Below are positions 54,472-63,266 of a DNA stretch of 64,000 nucleotides, one piece after another. The notes beneath the pieces were generated by a model. It saw only the letters and a list, made by a program, of their open reading frames with translations, was not told the origin of the DNA and searched no databases. Position 1 is the first letter of the stretch. Each line of letters opens with the position of its first letter. Origin of the DNA: Seminibacterium arietis (GTDB lineage: Bacteria > Pseudomonadota > Gammaproteobacteria > Enterobacterales > Pasteurellaceae); NCBI RefSeq assembly GCF_042675725.1, contig NZ_JBHTJN010000011.1, positions 124,001 through 188,000 on the forward strand. Direction: 5' to 3'. The position numbers were made by a program, and so were the translations under genes.

Positions 54472-55830
54472 ATGTTACTAAGTAACCCTGTTGTTATTTC
54501 TATTATTGTGTTGCTTGCACTCAGTCTACTACGCATTAATGTGGTAATTGCTCTTGTCATTTCCGCATTAACTGCAGGTTTTTGTAGCGATCTAAATATC
54601 AGTGAAACAATTAAAACATTCACTGGTGGACTAGGTAATGGGGCTGAAGTTGCAATGAACTATGCGATTTTAGGTGCGTTCGCTATCGCAATCTCAAAAT
54701 CAGGAATTACTGATTTATTAGCATTCAAAATAATAAAACGACTAGGACATGAACCTACAGGCAGATCAATGTCTGGTTTTAAATATTTTATGTTTGGTGT
54801 ATTAGTACTATTTTCTATTTCTTCACAAAACCTACTTCCAGTTCATATCGCTTTTATTCCAATAGTTATTCCTCCACTGCTTTCTGTTTTCAATAAGTTA
54901 AAAATTGATCGTAGGGCAGTAGCTTGTGTGATTACTTTCGGTCTAACTGCAACTTATATGTTGCTACCTGTTGGATTTGGTAAAATTTTTATTGAAAGTG
55001 TGTTAGTTAAAAACATTAATCAAGTTGGACAAACACTTGGATTACAAACTTCTGTTGGTGAAGTTTCATTAGCAATGAGTATCCCCGTTGCTGGTATGGT
55101 ATTAGGCTTATTAACAGCTGTATTTTTTACCTACCGCAAGCCTAGAGAATATATTGCCGCAACTCAAGCTTTGACCACCGAAGAAATAGAAAAACATATA
55201 GCTAATATTAAACCTTTCCACGTAATCGTTAGTATTGTTTCTATTATTATCACTTTTGGCTTGCAACTGGTTACTAGTTCTACAATTATTGGTGGATTAG
55301 CAGGACTTGTCATCTTTGCTGTATGTGGTATTTTCAAATTAAAAGAAAGTAACGATATCTTCCAGCAAGGATTACGTTTAATGGCAATGATTGGTTTTGT
55401 AATGATCGCAGCTTCTGGATTTGCGGCTGTTATCAATGCAACTGGTGGTGTCACTGTATTAGTTGATACGTTCAGTCAAGGATTAGGAGCAAATAATAAA
55501 GGGTTAGCTGCTTTCTTAATGTTGCTAGTTGGATTATTCATTACTATGGGAATTGGTTCTTCTTTCTCTACTGTGCCAATTATTACATCTATTTATATTC
55601 CACTTTGCTTATCTTTAGGATTCTCTCCTTTGGCGACTATTTCTATTGTGGGCGTTGCAGCAGCACTTGGTGATGCAGGTTCACCTGCTTCAGATTCTAC
55701 TTTAGGACCAACATCAGGATTAAATATGGACGGTAAACATGATCATATTTGGGATTCTGTTGTGCCAACATTTATTCACTACAATATTCCACTGATGCTA
55801 TTTGGCTGGATTGCCGCAATGTGTCTTTAA
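54472..55830 (+). CDS. Na+/H+ antiporter-family (NhaC-like) membrane transporter
   Basis: 452 residues with about 11-12 membrane segments, similar to the H. influenzae protein encoded after rnt. Family-like parts are MGIGSSFSTVPIITSIYIPLC and AAALGDAGSPASDSTLGPTSGLNMDGKHDHIWDSVVPTFIHYN. The Gly-Asp/Ser-Asp-Ser region resembles NhaC and related amino-acid or dicarboxylate carriers. The substrate is unknown, and no riboswitch or regulator site is seen upstream. AAGGAA precedes the ATG. Confidence 0.7.
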   Translation: MLLSNPVVISIIVLLALSLLRINVVIALVISALTAGFCSDLNISETIKTFTGGLGNGAEVAMNYAILGAFAIAISKSGITDLLAFKIIKRLGHEPTGRSMSGFKYFMFGVLVLFSISSQNLLPVHIAFIPIVIPPLLSVFNKLKIDRRAVACVITFGLTATYMLLPVGFGKIFIESVLVKNINQVGQTLGLQTSVGEVSLAMSIPVAGMVLGLLTAVFFTYRKPREYIAATQALTTEEIEKHIANIKPFHVIVSIVSIIITFGLQLVTSSTIIGGLAGLVIFAVCGIFKLKESNDIFQQGLRLMAMIGFVMIAASGFAAVINATGGVTVLVDTFSQGLGANNKGLAAFLMLLVGLFITMGIGSSFSTVPIITSIYIPLCLSLGFSPLATISIVGVAAALGDAGSPASDSTLGPTSGLNMDGKHDHIWDSVVPTFIHYNIPLMLFGWIAAMCL

Positions 55831-55836
55831 TTTTAA

Positions 55837-55859
55837 GGGCATTATAACTAATAATGCCC
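55837..55859 (+). other. Perfect hairpin immediately before priC
   Basis: GGGCATTAT (55837-55845) and ATAATGCCC (55851-55859) pair over a 5-nt AACTA loop. No T-run follows, so it is not a classic terminator. It lies 11 nt before the priC start codon and 6 nt after the upstream stop codon. Confidence 0.7.
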
Positions 55860-55870
55860 AAGTTGAAACT

Positions 55871-56437
55871 ATGGATAAAAATAATCTAATAGCCCTTCTT
55901 AAGCAGAAAGTTACTAACTTTTATAACCAATATCAACTTGAGAAAGAAACTCTAATTTCAGCTAAATTCGACCGCACTTTATTTAGTGAAGATTATCAAC
56001 CTTTTCAATTTTACGTAAAAGAAATTGAGCAAACTTTATCTGTCATTGAAAATTTACAAGATGACCAATATAAATATACTTTTTATACGCAAAAATTATT
56101 GGCACAATGTACCGCTCTTTCTGAAGCGATTACTCATGTATCTAAACAACACTATCAATATTTAAACGAACCACAAATACATCGAAAAAATAAAGAACAA
56201 TTAAAACAAAACGTACAAAAACTACCGCCAAGAGAACGATTAGCAAAATATTATGATTTTTTACAAGCACTAAATGACAAAATTATCCAGCAAGAAATTT
56301 CTCTGAATTCAAGTCAAAATGAAATTGAGAAAAAGTATTATAAAGAACAAATTATTATTACCAAACAACGAAGAGCACGCTGCTTAGAAGCTATTGAGCT
56401 GTTAGAACAATATTTAACGCTCATAAGTGAATACTAA
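55871..56437 (+). CDS. priC: PriC-like primosomal replication protein
   Basis: 188 residues from ATG 55871. The frame is open back to 55802, but that part overlaps the upstream gene. It is a highly helical, Gln/Lys-rich small protein with the family marks SAKFDRTLF near the N-terminus, LPPRERLAKYYDFLQALN in the middle and RARCLEAIELLEQYL at the end. PriC helps reload DnaB at stalled forks. The ribosome site is weak and a hairpin sits just upstream. Confidence 0.8.
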   Translation: MDKNNLIALLKQKVTNFYNQYQLEKETLISAKFDRTLFSEDYQPFQFYVKEIEQTLSVIENLQDDQYKYTFYTQKLLAQCTALSEAITHVSKQHYQYLNEPQIHRKNKEQLKQNVQKLPPRERLAKYYDFLQALNDKIIQQEISLNSSQNEIEKKYYKEQIIITKQRRARCLEAIELLEQYLTLISEY

Positions 56438-56495
56438 TTACTAGTATCTGTCAAACTTAAATAAAACTACAATAAGAAATAAAAATTAAATAATA

Positions 56496-56526
56496 AAAAA
56501 GGGTATTTTTATCAATACCCTTTTTG
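56496..56526. terminator. Bidirectional terminator between priC and tsf
   Basis: AAAAAGGGTATT (56496-56507) pairs with AATACCCTTTTT (56514-56525) over a 6-nt loop, with runs of A and T on the flanks, between convergent genes. Confidence 0.88.
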
Positions 56527-56548
56527 CTAAATGTTATAGCTAGACTTA

Positions 56549-57394
56549 TTATTTTGTCATTGCAGCAACTTCGGCAGCAAAGTCAGTTTCTACTTTTTCA
56601 ATACCTTCGCCTACTTCAAAGCGTAAGAAGCTAGTTACATCAGCTCCTTTTTCTTTTAATAGATCACCAACTAATTTAGAAGGATCCATTACAAATGGTT
56701 GACCAGTTAAAGATACTTCACCTGTAAATTTCTTCATTCGACCTTCAACCATTTTTTCTGCTATTTCACGTGGTTTACCAGACTCAATAGCAATTGCTAC
56801 TTGAATTTCACGTTCTTTTGCAACAACCTCTGCAGGTACATCTTCAGGTTTCACAAATTCAGGACGACTTGCTGCTACGTGCATTGCTATGTGTTTTGCT
56901 AACTCATCATCAGCATTTTGTGCAGCTACTAGCACACCAATTTTAGCTCCATGTAAATATGAACCAACCACATCACCTTCAATAGCAGCAACACGGCGAA
57001 TATTCATATTTTCACCAATTTTCGCAACAAGAGCTGTACGTTTTTCTTCAAACTGAGCTTGCAATGCTTCAATTGAAACACCTTTATTTGCTAATGCATA
57101 GTCAGCAACTTCATTAGCTAAGCTTAAAAATCCTGCATCTTTTGCTACAAAGTCAGTTTCACAGTTCATCTCAACTAGGACGCCATATTTACCTGAAACA
57201 CGAGCCAAGATAACACCTTCAGCTGCTACACGTCCAGCTTTTTTCGCTGCTTTAGCTTGACCAGATTTACGCATATTGTCGATAGCTAACTCAATATCAC
57301 CATTTGCTTCAACCAATGCTTTTTTACATTCCATCATACCTGCACCAGTACGATCACGAAGTTCTTTTACTAATGACGCTGTAATTTGAGTCAT
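56549..57394 (-). CDS. tsf: Elongation factor Ts
   Basis: 281 residues. The N-terminal UBA-like part and EF-Tu contact motif are visible in LRDRTGAGMMECKKALVEANGD, and the core has VEMNCETDFVAKD. It exchanges GDP for GTP on EF-Tu. It follows rpsB after a 127-bp gap that contains a hairpin and a USS. Confidence 0.98.
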   Translation of the reverse strand: MTQITASLVKELRDRTGAGMMECKKALVEANGDIELAIDNMRKSGQAKAAKKAGRVAAEGVILARVSGKYGVLVEMNCETDFVAKDAGFLSLANEVADYALANKGVSIEALQAQFEEKRTALVAKIGENMNIRRVAAIEGDVVGSYLHGAKIGVLVAAQNADDELAKHIAMHVAASRPEFVKPEDVPAEVVAKEREIQVAIAIESGKPREIAEKMVEGRMKKFTGEVSLTGQPFVMDPSKLVGDLLKEKGADVTSFLRFEVGEGIEKVETDFAAEVAAMTK

Positions 57395-57449
57395 TTTAAA
57401 ATCCTCTAAACGCTAGATTGTGCTTTTTTACCGCACTTTTTAATAAAAA

Positions 57450-57473
57450 TGCAGGAAAGCTAAGCCCCCTGCA
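57450..57473 (-). terminator. Intercistronic hairpin between rpsB and tsf
   Basis: On the minus strand TGCAGG ... CCTGCA is followed by TTTTTATT. This resembles a partial terminator and may set the rpsB to tsf ratio. The stem is only 6 bp. Confidence 0.5.
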
Positions 57474-57521
57474 AACCTCAATCATTCGATCAATAGGGCT
57501 TACGCCACATGTAGTTGAACT

Positions 57522-58244
57522 TTATTCTGCAACTTCTGAAAACTCTTCAGCTACAACATTATTTTGACCACGACCTTCTTTTACTGCAGCTGCTACAGCT
57601 GTAGTGTAAAGTTGAATTGCTCGTACTGCATCATCATTGCCTGGTATAACGAAATCTATACCATCTGGTGCAGAGTTTGTATCAACTACAGCAAAAACTG
57701 GGATACCAAGATTATTTGCTTCTTTAATTGCAATATGTTCATGATCTGCTGCGATAACAAAAATTGCATCAGGAAGACCTGCCATTTCTTTAATACCACC
57801 AAGACTCAACTCAAGTTTTTCCATCTCACGAGTACGCATTAACGCTTCTTTTTTAGTTAACTTGTCAAAAGTACCATCTTGAGATTGAGTTTCTAGATCT
57901 TTCAAGCGTTTGATTGACTGACGAACTGTCTTCCAGTTAGTCAACATACCACCTAACCAACGGTGATTCACATAATATTGTTGACAGTCTAATGCTGCTG
58001 CTTTAATTGCCTCAGATGCTACACGTTTTGTGCCAACAAATAAGATCTTACCATTATTGCTAGCAATACGAGTCAACTCTGCCAACGCCTCATTAAACAT
58101 TGGAACTGTTTTCTCTAAGTTAATGATATGAACGCCATTACGTGGACCAAAAATAAATGGTTTCATTTTTGGATTCCAGTAACGAGTTTGGTGACCGAAG
58201 TGAACGCCTGCTTGAAGCATATCACGCATTGAAACTTGTGCCAT
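57522..58244 (-). CDS. rpsB: 30S ribosomal protein S2
   Basis: 240 residues. The signature blocks are SMRDMLQAGVHFGHQTRYWNPKM, FIFGPRNGVHIINLEKT and RWLGGMLTNWKTVRQSI. It begins after an AAGGAA ribosome site and a structured leader, and precedes tsf as in nearly all proteobacteria. Confidence 0.99.
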   Translation of the reverse strand: MAQVSMRDMLQAGVHFGHQTRYWNPKMKPFIFGPRNGVHIINLEKTVPMFNEALAELTRIASNNGKILFVGTKRVASEAIKAAALDCQQYYVNHRWLGGMLTNWKTVRQSIKRLKDLETQSQDGTFDKLTKKEALMRTREMEKLELSLGGIKEMAGLPDAIFVIAADHEHIAIKEANNLGIPVFAVVDTNSAPDGIDFVIPGNDDAVRAIQLYTTAVAAAVKEGRGQNNVVAEEFSEVAE

Positions 58245-58390
58245 AATTTTTTCCTTTTATTTGGGGTTTAGCCTCCACATACCAAGTAAACCGACCGTTT
58301 TGGCACCCCGATTTACTTTTGTAATATGTGTGTGATTTCGTGTTAAATTAAAAATTCCTAGTTACTCTTATACTAGAGTAACGGTCGGGC
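58245..58390 (-). promoter_or_regulatory. rpsB 5' leader, probable S2 autoregulatory RNA
   Basis: The leader of about 145 nt has paired segments: CGGTTACTCTAG-like inverted repeats at the 5' end, and a conserved-looking block AATCGGGGTGCC ... ACGGTCGGTTTACTTGGT ... GGAGGCTAAACCCC before the start codon. GGGGT can pair with ACCCC. Gammaproteobacterial rpsB leaders bind S2 for feedback, so this is likely the equivalent. The exact structure was not computed. Confidence 0.55.
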
Positions 58391-58419
58391 ATTATACTAC
58401 AAAGGTTTAAAAATGCTAG
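58391..58419 (-). promoter_or_regulatory. sigma-70 promoter of rpsB-tsf
   Basis: On the minus strand a perfect -10 TATAAT (58391-58396) in GTAGTATAATGCCCGACC has a GC-rich discriminator. A weak -35 CTAGCA (58414-58419) is spaced 17 bp away. The layout is typical of stringently controlled ribosomal promoters. Confidence 0.7.
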
Positions 58420-58437
58420 TGTATTTTTTTAAAAACA

Positions 58438-58468
58438 AAAAAGTGCGAAATTTTTACCGCACTTTTTC
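58438..58468 (-). terminator. Inverted-USS terminator after ppiD
   Basis: AAAAGTGCG (starting about 58439) and CGCACTTTT (ending about 58466) form a hairpin with AT-rich flanks. The left arm is a USS core with its last bases changed; the right arm is a full USS. It lies between ppiD and the rpsB promoter. Confidence 0.7.
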
Positions 58469-58496
58469 ACTATTAATCCAAAAATATAACGTAAGC

Positions 58497-60350
58497 TTAT
58501 TCTTGATTTAAGAAACTTTCATTCACTTCTATTTTTGCGTTACTACGTAAAGCATTAATTAATTTATTTTGTAATTCAACTTGACGAAGTAAAACTAATT
58601 GTGAATTAAATTGCTTCGCTTGTTCTGATGTCAAATCACTCTTTTCAACTTTATTTAATTCAATTAACACGATGTCATTATCTGCCGTTTTACTTGCCTT
58701 ATAAACTGATTTAGTTACAGGCTTATTCATAGAAAAAATCACATTATTTAGCACAGGTTCTCTATTTTCAGCATAAACCCATGTTTCTAGTTCACCAAAT
58801 TTAACATTTTCTGGTAAAACTGTGTTGCTATCTTGAGATAGCGATTTTGCGATCTGTTCTGCTCGCTCCAATACAATTTTTTCTGCTTTTTGGTGTTGCA
58901 AATAACTAATAATATCTGCTTTGACTTCTTCTAAAGATTTGATTCCCTCAGCTTTATGTTCCATAACACGAACTATAATAGAATGCTGGTCACCAACACT
59001 CACCGCTTCAGAATTCATACCACCTTGTGAAATATCTGAATCAAAAATAACAGAGGTTAAATTAGCATAATTCAGCGCAGCAGGAATTTCCATACGAGAG
59101 AAATAATCTGTTTCTTGCACACTGAGACCAATGGACTTAGCTGCCATTTCAAGAGATTCAGGGTGCTCAAAAGCCTTTTCATTTGCTTTTTTTTCTAACG
59201 CATAAAACTCACGTACAGCTAATTCATTACGAATTTTTGCACCAACTTCATCTTTAACATCCTCTAATGACCGCACTTTTTTATCAATTAATTTGATTAG
59301 ATGATAATTATTATCTACTTTAACAGGTTTACTATATTGACCAATCTCAAGTGAGTTTGCTACAGCTTCAAAATCAGGTGGCATCATACCAGCGACAACC
59401 CAATCTAAATCTCCGCCTTGTTCTCCAGAAATCTTATCTGTTGAATACATTTTAGCTAATGAACTAAAATCTTCACCTTTCTGTAAAGCCGCATAAACGG
59501 TATTTGCTTCATCTTCTGTAGGTAACTGAATATGTGCAATATGTTGTGTCATATATTGAGACTTATTGTCTTGATAATACTGAGCAATTTCTACATCACT
59601 TACATTAATATTTTTTTGTGCTAGTGCCGCTGTCAAGTCGATATATTGCACTTTCACTGTTTCAGGCACAGCAAATGCCGATTTATTTGCTTCATAATAT
59701 TCTTTTACTTCTTGCTCTGTCACTTCTTGTTTGATCAATTCAGATTCAATCGGAAATTTTGCTAGGCGCACTTTGCGTTTTTGAAAAAATAAATTTGCTA
59801 ATTTATCTGACTGAGCAGGAACAATAAAATCAGAATCACTAATTCCTGTTTGTAATTGCTCAAGCTTTAAAGCTTCTCGCAAATATTGAGCATAAATATC
59901 GCCATTTATTCCATTTGCAGATAACATTTGCTGGTAAAGTGCGTTATCAAATTTGCCGTCTTTTTGGAAATAAGGAGTCGTCACAATTTGTTGCATAATT
60001 TGGCTATCGCTAACATCTAGTTTCAATTCAGCAGCATATTGACGTAATAATTCTTGATCAATCAAACGGTTTAACACTTTTTGTTTCAATTCAGCAGTAA
60101 AACTCGGAGAATCTGCAACAGCAGCGAATTGAGCCCCTAGTTGTTCGCTAGCTTGTTGAAATTCATTGTTGTACTGCTGTAAAAAAACTTGTTGTGAGAT
60201 ATCTTCACCGTTAACTTTTGCAATTGATGTATCGGTCTGTGTAAATACATATCCCGCAACACCACTTAATACAAAAGATACTGCGATTAAACCAAAAATA
60301 ATCTTCCACACAATGCCATTTGTCGCACCGTTTAATTTATCCATTAACAT
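58497..60350 (-). CDS. ppiD: Periplasmic folding chaperone PpiD
   Basis: 617 residues. One N-terminal membrane anchor (about 14-36: IVWKIIFGLIAVSFVLSGVAGYVF) is followed by a SurA-like helical domain (VNGEDISQQVFLQQYNNEF) and a parvulin-type isomerase domain (about 265-355; AHIQLPTEDEANTVYAALQKGEDFSSLAKMYS). It works at the SecYEG exit on outer-membrane proteins. AGGATAA precedes the ATG. A USS lies inside the gene at about 59269. Confidence 0.94.
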   Translation of the reverse strand: MLMDKLNGATNGIVWKIIFGLIAVSFVLSGVAGYVFTQTDTSIAKVNGEDISQQVFLQQYNNEFQQASEQLGAQFAAVADSPSFTAELKQKVLNRLIDQELLRQYAAELKLDVSDSQIMQQIVTTPYFQKDGKFDNALYQQMLSANGINGDIYAQYLREALKLEQLQTGISDSDFIVPAQSDKLANLFFQKRKVRLAKFPIESELIKQEVTEQEVKEYYEANKSAFAVPETVKVQYIDLTAALAQKNINVSDVEIAQYYQDNKSQYMTQHIAHIQLPTEDEANTVYAALQKGEDFSSLAKMYSTDKISGEQGGDLDWVVAGMMPPDFEAVANSLEIGQYSKPVKVDNNYHLIKLIDKKVRSLEDVKDEVGAKIRNELAVREFYALEKKANEKAFEHPESLEMAAKSIGLSVQETDYFSRMEIPAALNYANLTSVIFDSDISQGGMNSEAVSVGDQHSIIVRVMEHKAEGIKSLEEVKADIISYLQHQKAEKIVLERAEQIAKSLSQDSNTVLPENVKFGELETWVYAENREPVLNNVIFSMNKPVTKSVYKASKTADNDIVLIELNKVEKSDLTSEQAKQFNSQLVLLRQVELQNKLINALRSNAKIEVNESFLNQE

Positions 60351-60429
60351 TGAAATTATCCTATGAATATCAGATTTAAATTAACTTAATTGATTATAAT
60401 CTAAAGTTGAGTGATTTTCATTATGAAAA

Positions 60430-60466
60430 TAAGCTGGATTGAGGCTACAACTCTTCCAGCTTAAAT
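60430..60466 (-). terminator. Hairpin between lon and ppiD
   Basis: AAGCTGGA (60431-60438) and TCCAGCTT (60455-60462) pair. On the minus strand the stem is followed by ATTTT, so it is a probable lon terminator with a 16-nt loop. Confidence 0.65.
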
Positions 60467-60497
60467 TCTAGTGAATTTAAATAGTGATAAAAACAAA

Positions 60498-62921
60498 TTA
60501 ATTTATCACCGCACTTCGTTGTTTTGCTCTCGCTTTTCTCATTGGTTTCACATCATTAATTGGCAATAGCTTTTTAAATTCGACGCCTTCTGGTGGATTT
60601 TCTAAGGCAATAGTTAAGACCTCATCAATAGTCTCTACTGCATGAATAATTAAACTAGCTTTTGCATTTGCTGGAATATCTTCAAGATCTTTAACATTCT
60701 CTTTTGGAATAATCACAGTTTTAATGCCCCCACGATGAGCTGCTAGTAATTTTTCTTTTAATCCCCCAATAGGCAAAACTTTACCACGCAAATTAATCTC
60801 GCCTGTCATCGCCACCTCTGATTTAACAGGATTACCTGTTAAACAAGATACCAATGCTGTACACATCGCTATCCCTGCACTAGGTCCATCTTTTGGCGTT
60901 GCTCCATCTGGCACGTGAATGTGAATATCACGTTTTTCATAGAAATCTGTTGAAATGCCAAGTTTTTCGGAACGAGAACGAACTACTGTCATTGCCGCCT
61001 GAATAGATTCTTTCATTACATCACCTAGCGATCCTGTTAGAGTCAACTTACCTTTACCTATAACAGAAGCTGTTTCTATGGTCAATAAATCGCCGCCTAC
61101 TTGTGTCCAGGCTAGCCCCGTTACTTCACCAATACGATTTTGTGTATCCGCTCGCCCAAATTCAAATCGTCGCACACCAAGATATTCATGTAAATTATCA
61201 GAATTAACTTTAATCGCTTTTGTTTTTACATTTAGCAACAAGTTTTTTACTGCTTTGCGACAAATTGTAGAAATTTCTCTTTCTAGACCTCGAACTCCTG
61301 CTTCACGAGTATAATAACGAACAATATCAAGTATCGCACTTTCTTCGACAACTAATTCACCTTTTTTTAATCCATTACGTTCAATTTGTTTGGATAACAA
61401 ATGCTGTTTCGCGATATTTAATTTTTCATCTTCTGTATAACCTGATAAGCGTATTACTTCCATACGATCTAGTAATGGCTCAGGAATATTCATCGAATTA
61501 GATGTTGCTACAAACATAACATCAGACAGGTCATAGTCAACTTCTAAGTAATGATCATTAAAATGAGCATTTTGCTCAGGATCCAAAACCTCTAACAATG
61601 CAGAAGCTGGATCCCCTCTCATATCTGATGCCATTTTATCAATTTCATCAAGTAAAAATAGCGGATTTTTTACCCCCACTTTTGCCATTTTTTGAATTAA
61701 TTTACCAGGCAATGAACCAATATAAGTTTTACGATGTCCGCGAATTTCGGCTTCATCACGCACACCACCTAATGCCATGCGAATATATTTTCGTCCTGTG
61801 GCATTAGCAATGGAACGCCCTAATGAAGTTTTCCCGACTCCTGGTGGACCAACTAAGCACAAAATAGGTCCTTTTATTTGATTTAATCTAGTTTGCACCG
61901 CTAAATATTCCAAGATGCGTTCTTTAACTCTTTCTAGTCCATAATGTTCAGCATTCAGTATATCTTGTGCTTTTGGCAAATCTTTTTTGACTTTGCTACG
62001 TTTATACCATGGTACCTGTAACATCCAATCAATATAACTACGAACAACTGTCGCTTCAGCTGACATCATCGGCATCATTTTTAATTTTTGTAATTCTGCT
62101 TCAACTTTTTGTTTTGCTTCAGCTGGCATTTTAGCAGCATCTATTTTTTGTCGAAGTTGCTCTACTTCACTTACAGTATTTTCTGTTTCTCCTAATTCCT
62201 TTTGAATTGCTTTAATTTGTTCATTTAAATAATAATCTCTTTGACTTTTCTCCATCTGTTTTTTGACGCGTCCACGAATTCGTTTTTCTACTTGCATCAA
62301 ATCAGTTTCACTTTCCATCAGCCCTAATAAATACTCAAAACGAGTTTGTACATTAGTTAACTCTAGAATAGCTTGTTTTTCACGAACAGAAACAGGCATA
62401 TGTGCAGCTATAGTATCACTTAAACGTTCAGCATCAACAATACGATGTAGAGCAGAAATAATATCCGACTGAACTTTTTGATTTAACTTAGCATATTTTC
62501 CAAACTCTTCTAAAACTAAACTTTTAACTACATCTAATTCTTTTTCATCACCTAACTGAGATTCTATAAGTTCGATATCCGCACAAAGCCATTCATCATT
62601 GTCCTCGAGGTGGGTTATTTTTGCTCGCTGAATACCTTCAACTAATACTTTAACTGTACCATCGGGTAATTTAAGCAATTGAATAATATTAGCTACCGTA
62701 CCAATACTATGAAGATCTTCAGTTGTAGGAGCCTCTAAATCTGCCTGCTTTTGAGATACTAGTAACAACTGTTTACTATTATTCATTGCTTCATCTAAAC
62801 TGCGAATAGATCTAGCTCTTCCTACAAATAACGGCACAACCATGTAAGGAAAAACAACTACATCGCGTAAAGGTAGAACTGGGATACTTTTTTGTTTAAT
62901 AGACTGTAAATTGCAATTCAT
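60498..62921 (-). CDS. lon: ATP-dependent protease Lon
   Basis: 807 residues, slightly longer than E. coli Lon (784). The N-terminal LON substrate domain begins IPVLPLRDVVVFPYMVVPLFVGR. Walker A is GPPGVGKTSL, Walker B is LFLLDEIDKM, and the catalytic serine lies in TPKDGPSAGIAM near residue 680 with the partner lysine in GGLKEKLLAAHRGG. It degrades misfolded and regulatory proteins. A very good heat-shock promoter lies upstream (62971-62996). Confidence 0.97.
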   Translation of the reverse strand: MNCNLQSIKQKSIPVLPLRDVVVFPYMVVPLFVGRARSIRSLDEAMNNSKQLLLVSQKQADLEAPTTEDLHSIGTVANIIQLLKLPDGTVKVLVEGIQRAKITHLEDNDEWLCADIELIESQLGDEKELDVVKSLVLEEFGKYAKLNQKVQSDIISALHRIVDAERLSDTIAAHMPVSVREKQAILELTNVQTRFEYLLGLMESETDLMQVEKRIRGRVKKQMEKSQRDYYLNEQIKAIQKELGETENTVSEVEQLRQKIDAAKMPAEAKQKVEAELQKLKMMPMMSAEATVVRSYIDWMLQVPWYKRSKVKKDLPKAQDILNAEHYGLERVKERILEYLAVQTRLNQIKGPILCLVGPPGVGKTSLGRSIANATGRKYIRMALGGVRDEAEIRGHRKTYIGSLPGKLIQKMAKVGVKNPLFLLDEIDKMASDMRGDPASALLEVLDPEQNAHFNDHYLEVDYDLSDVMFVATSNSMNIPEPLLDRMEVIRLSGYTEDEKLNIAKQHLLSKQIERNGLKKGELVVEESAILDIVRYYTREAGVRGLEREISTICRKAVKNLLLNVKTKAIKVNSDNLHEYLGVRRFEFGRADTQNRIGEVTGLAWTQVGGDLLTIETASVIGKGKLTLTGSLGDVMKESIQAAMTVVRSRSEKLGISTDFYEKRDIHIHVPDGATPKDGPSAGIAMCTALVSCLTGNPVKSEVAMTGEINLRGKVLPIGGLKEKLLAAHRGGIKTVIIPKENVKDLEDIPANAKASLIIHAVETIDEVLTIALENPPEGVEFKKLLPINDVKPMRKARAKQRSAVIN

Positions 62922-62970
62922 ATATGCTCTCTTTAATACTTAGATACTTAGCACTTGTATTCTCTCTAAA

Positions 62971-62996
62971 ATGGGGGCGTTCAAATAAAAATCAAG
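62971..62996 (-). promoter_or_regulatory. sigma-32 (RpoH) heat-shock promoter of lon
   Basis: On the minus strand CTTGATT (62990-62996) and CCCCAT (62971-62976, extending as CCCCATTT) are separated by exactly 13 bp. This matches the sigma-32 consensus CTTGAAA-N13-15-CCCCATnT except for two bases in the -35 box. lon is a known heat-shock gene. Confidence 0.88.
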
Positions 62997-63149
62997 TACT
63001 ATCTAAAAAAAAGTGCAAGCACCAAAAATACTATATAAAAGTGGGAATTTAATATAACAAATAATAACTTGATGTTCTCCAGTTGAGGAAGATGATAACA
63101 AGTAAAAATATACGCTATCAACTACTTGCTCTCTTTGAATTACATTTTC

Positions 63150-63174
63150 TGTAAATTCATTTACATTTTATGTA
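63150..63174 (+). promoter_or_regulatory. Overlapping palindromes upstream of the glpT-like gene
   Basis: TGTAAATTCATTTACA (63150-63165) is a perfect 7-bp inverted repeat with a 2-bp centre. TACATTTTATGTA (63162-63174) overlaps it. They lie about 100 bp before the glpT-like start and just upstream of a weak promoter (TATAAT at 63205-63210). The regulator is not identified. Confidence 0.4.
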
Positions 63175-63266
63175 TAAAATAATTTCCAATATTTTAATTA
63201 TATGTATAATTATCGCCCTTGATGATATAAATCATTCGCTTATTTATAAACTAAAAGGAATATACT

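Noticed and set aside
57564..57842. 92-residue plus-strand ORF opposite rpsB
   Set aside because: Cys- and Asn-rich shadow of the rpsB reading frame with no ribosome site or family resemblance.
63219..63237. FNR- or CRP-like site TGATGATATAAATCA before glpT
   Set aside because: The half-site spacing does not fit either consensus.
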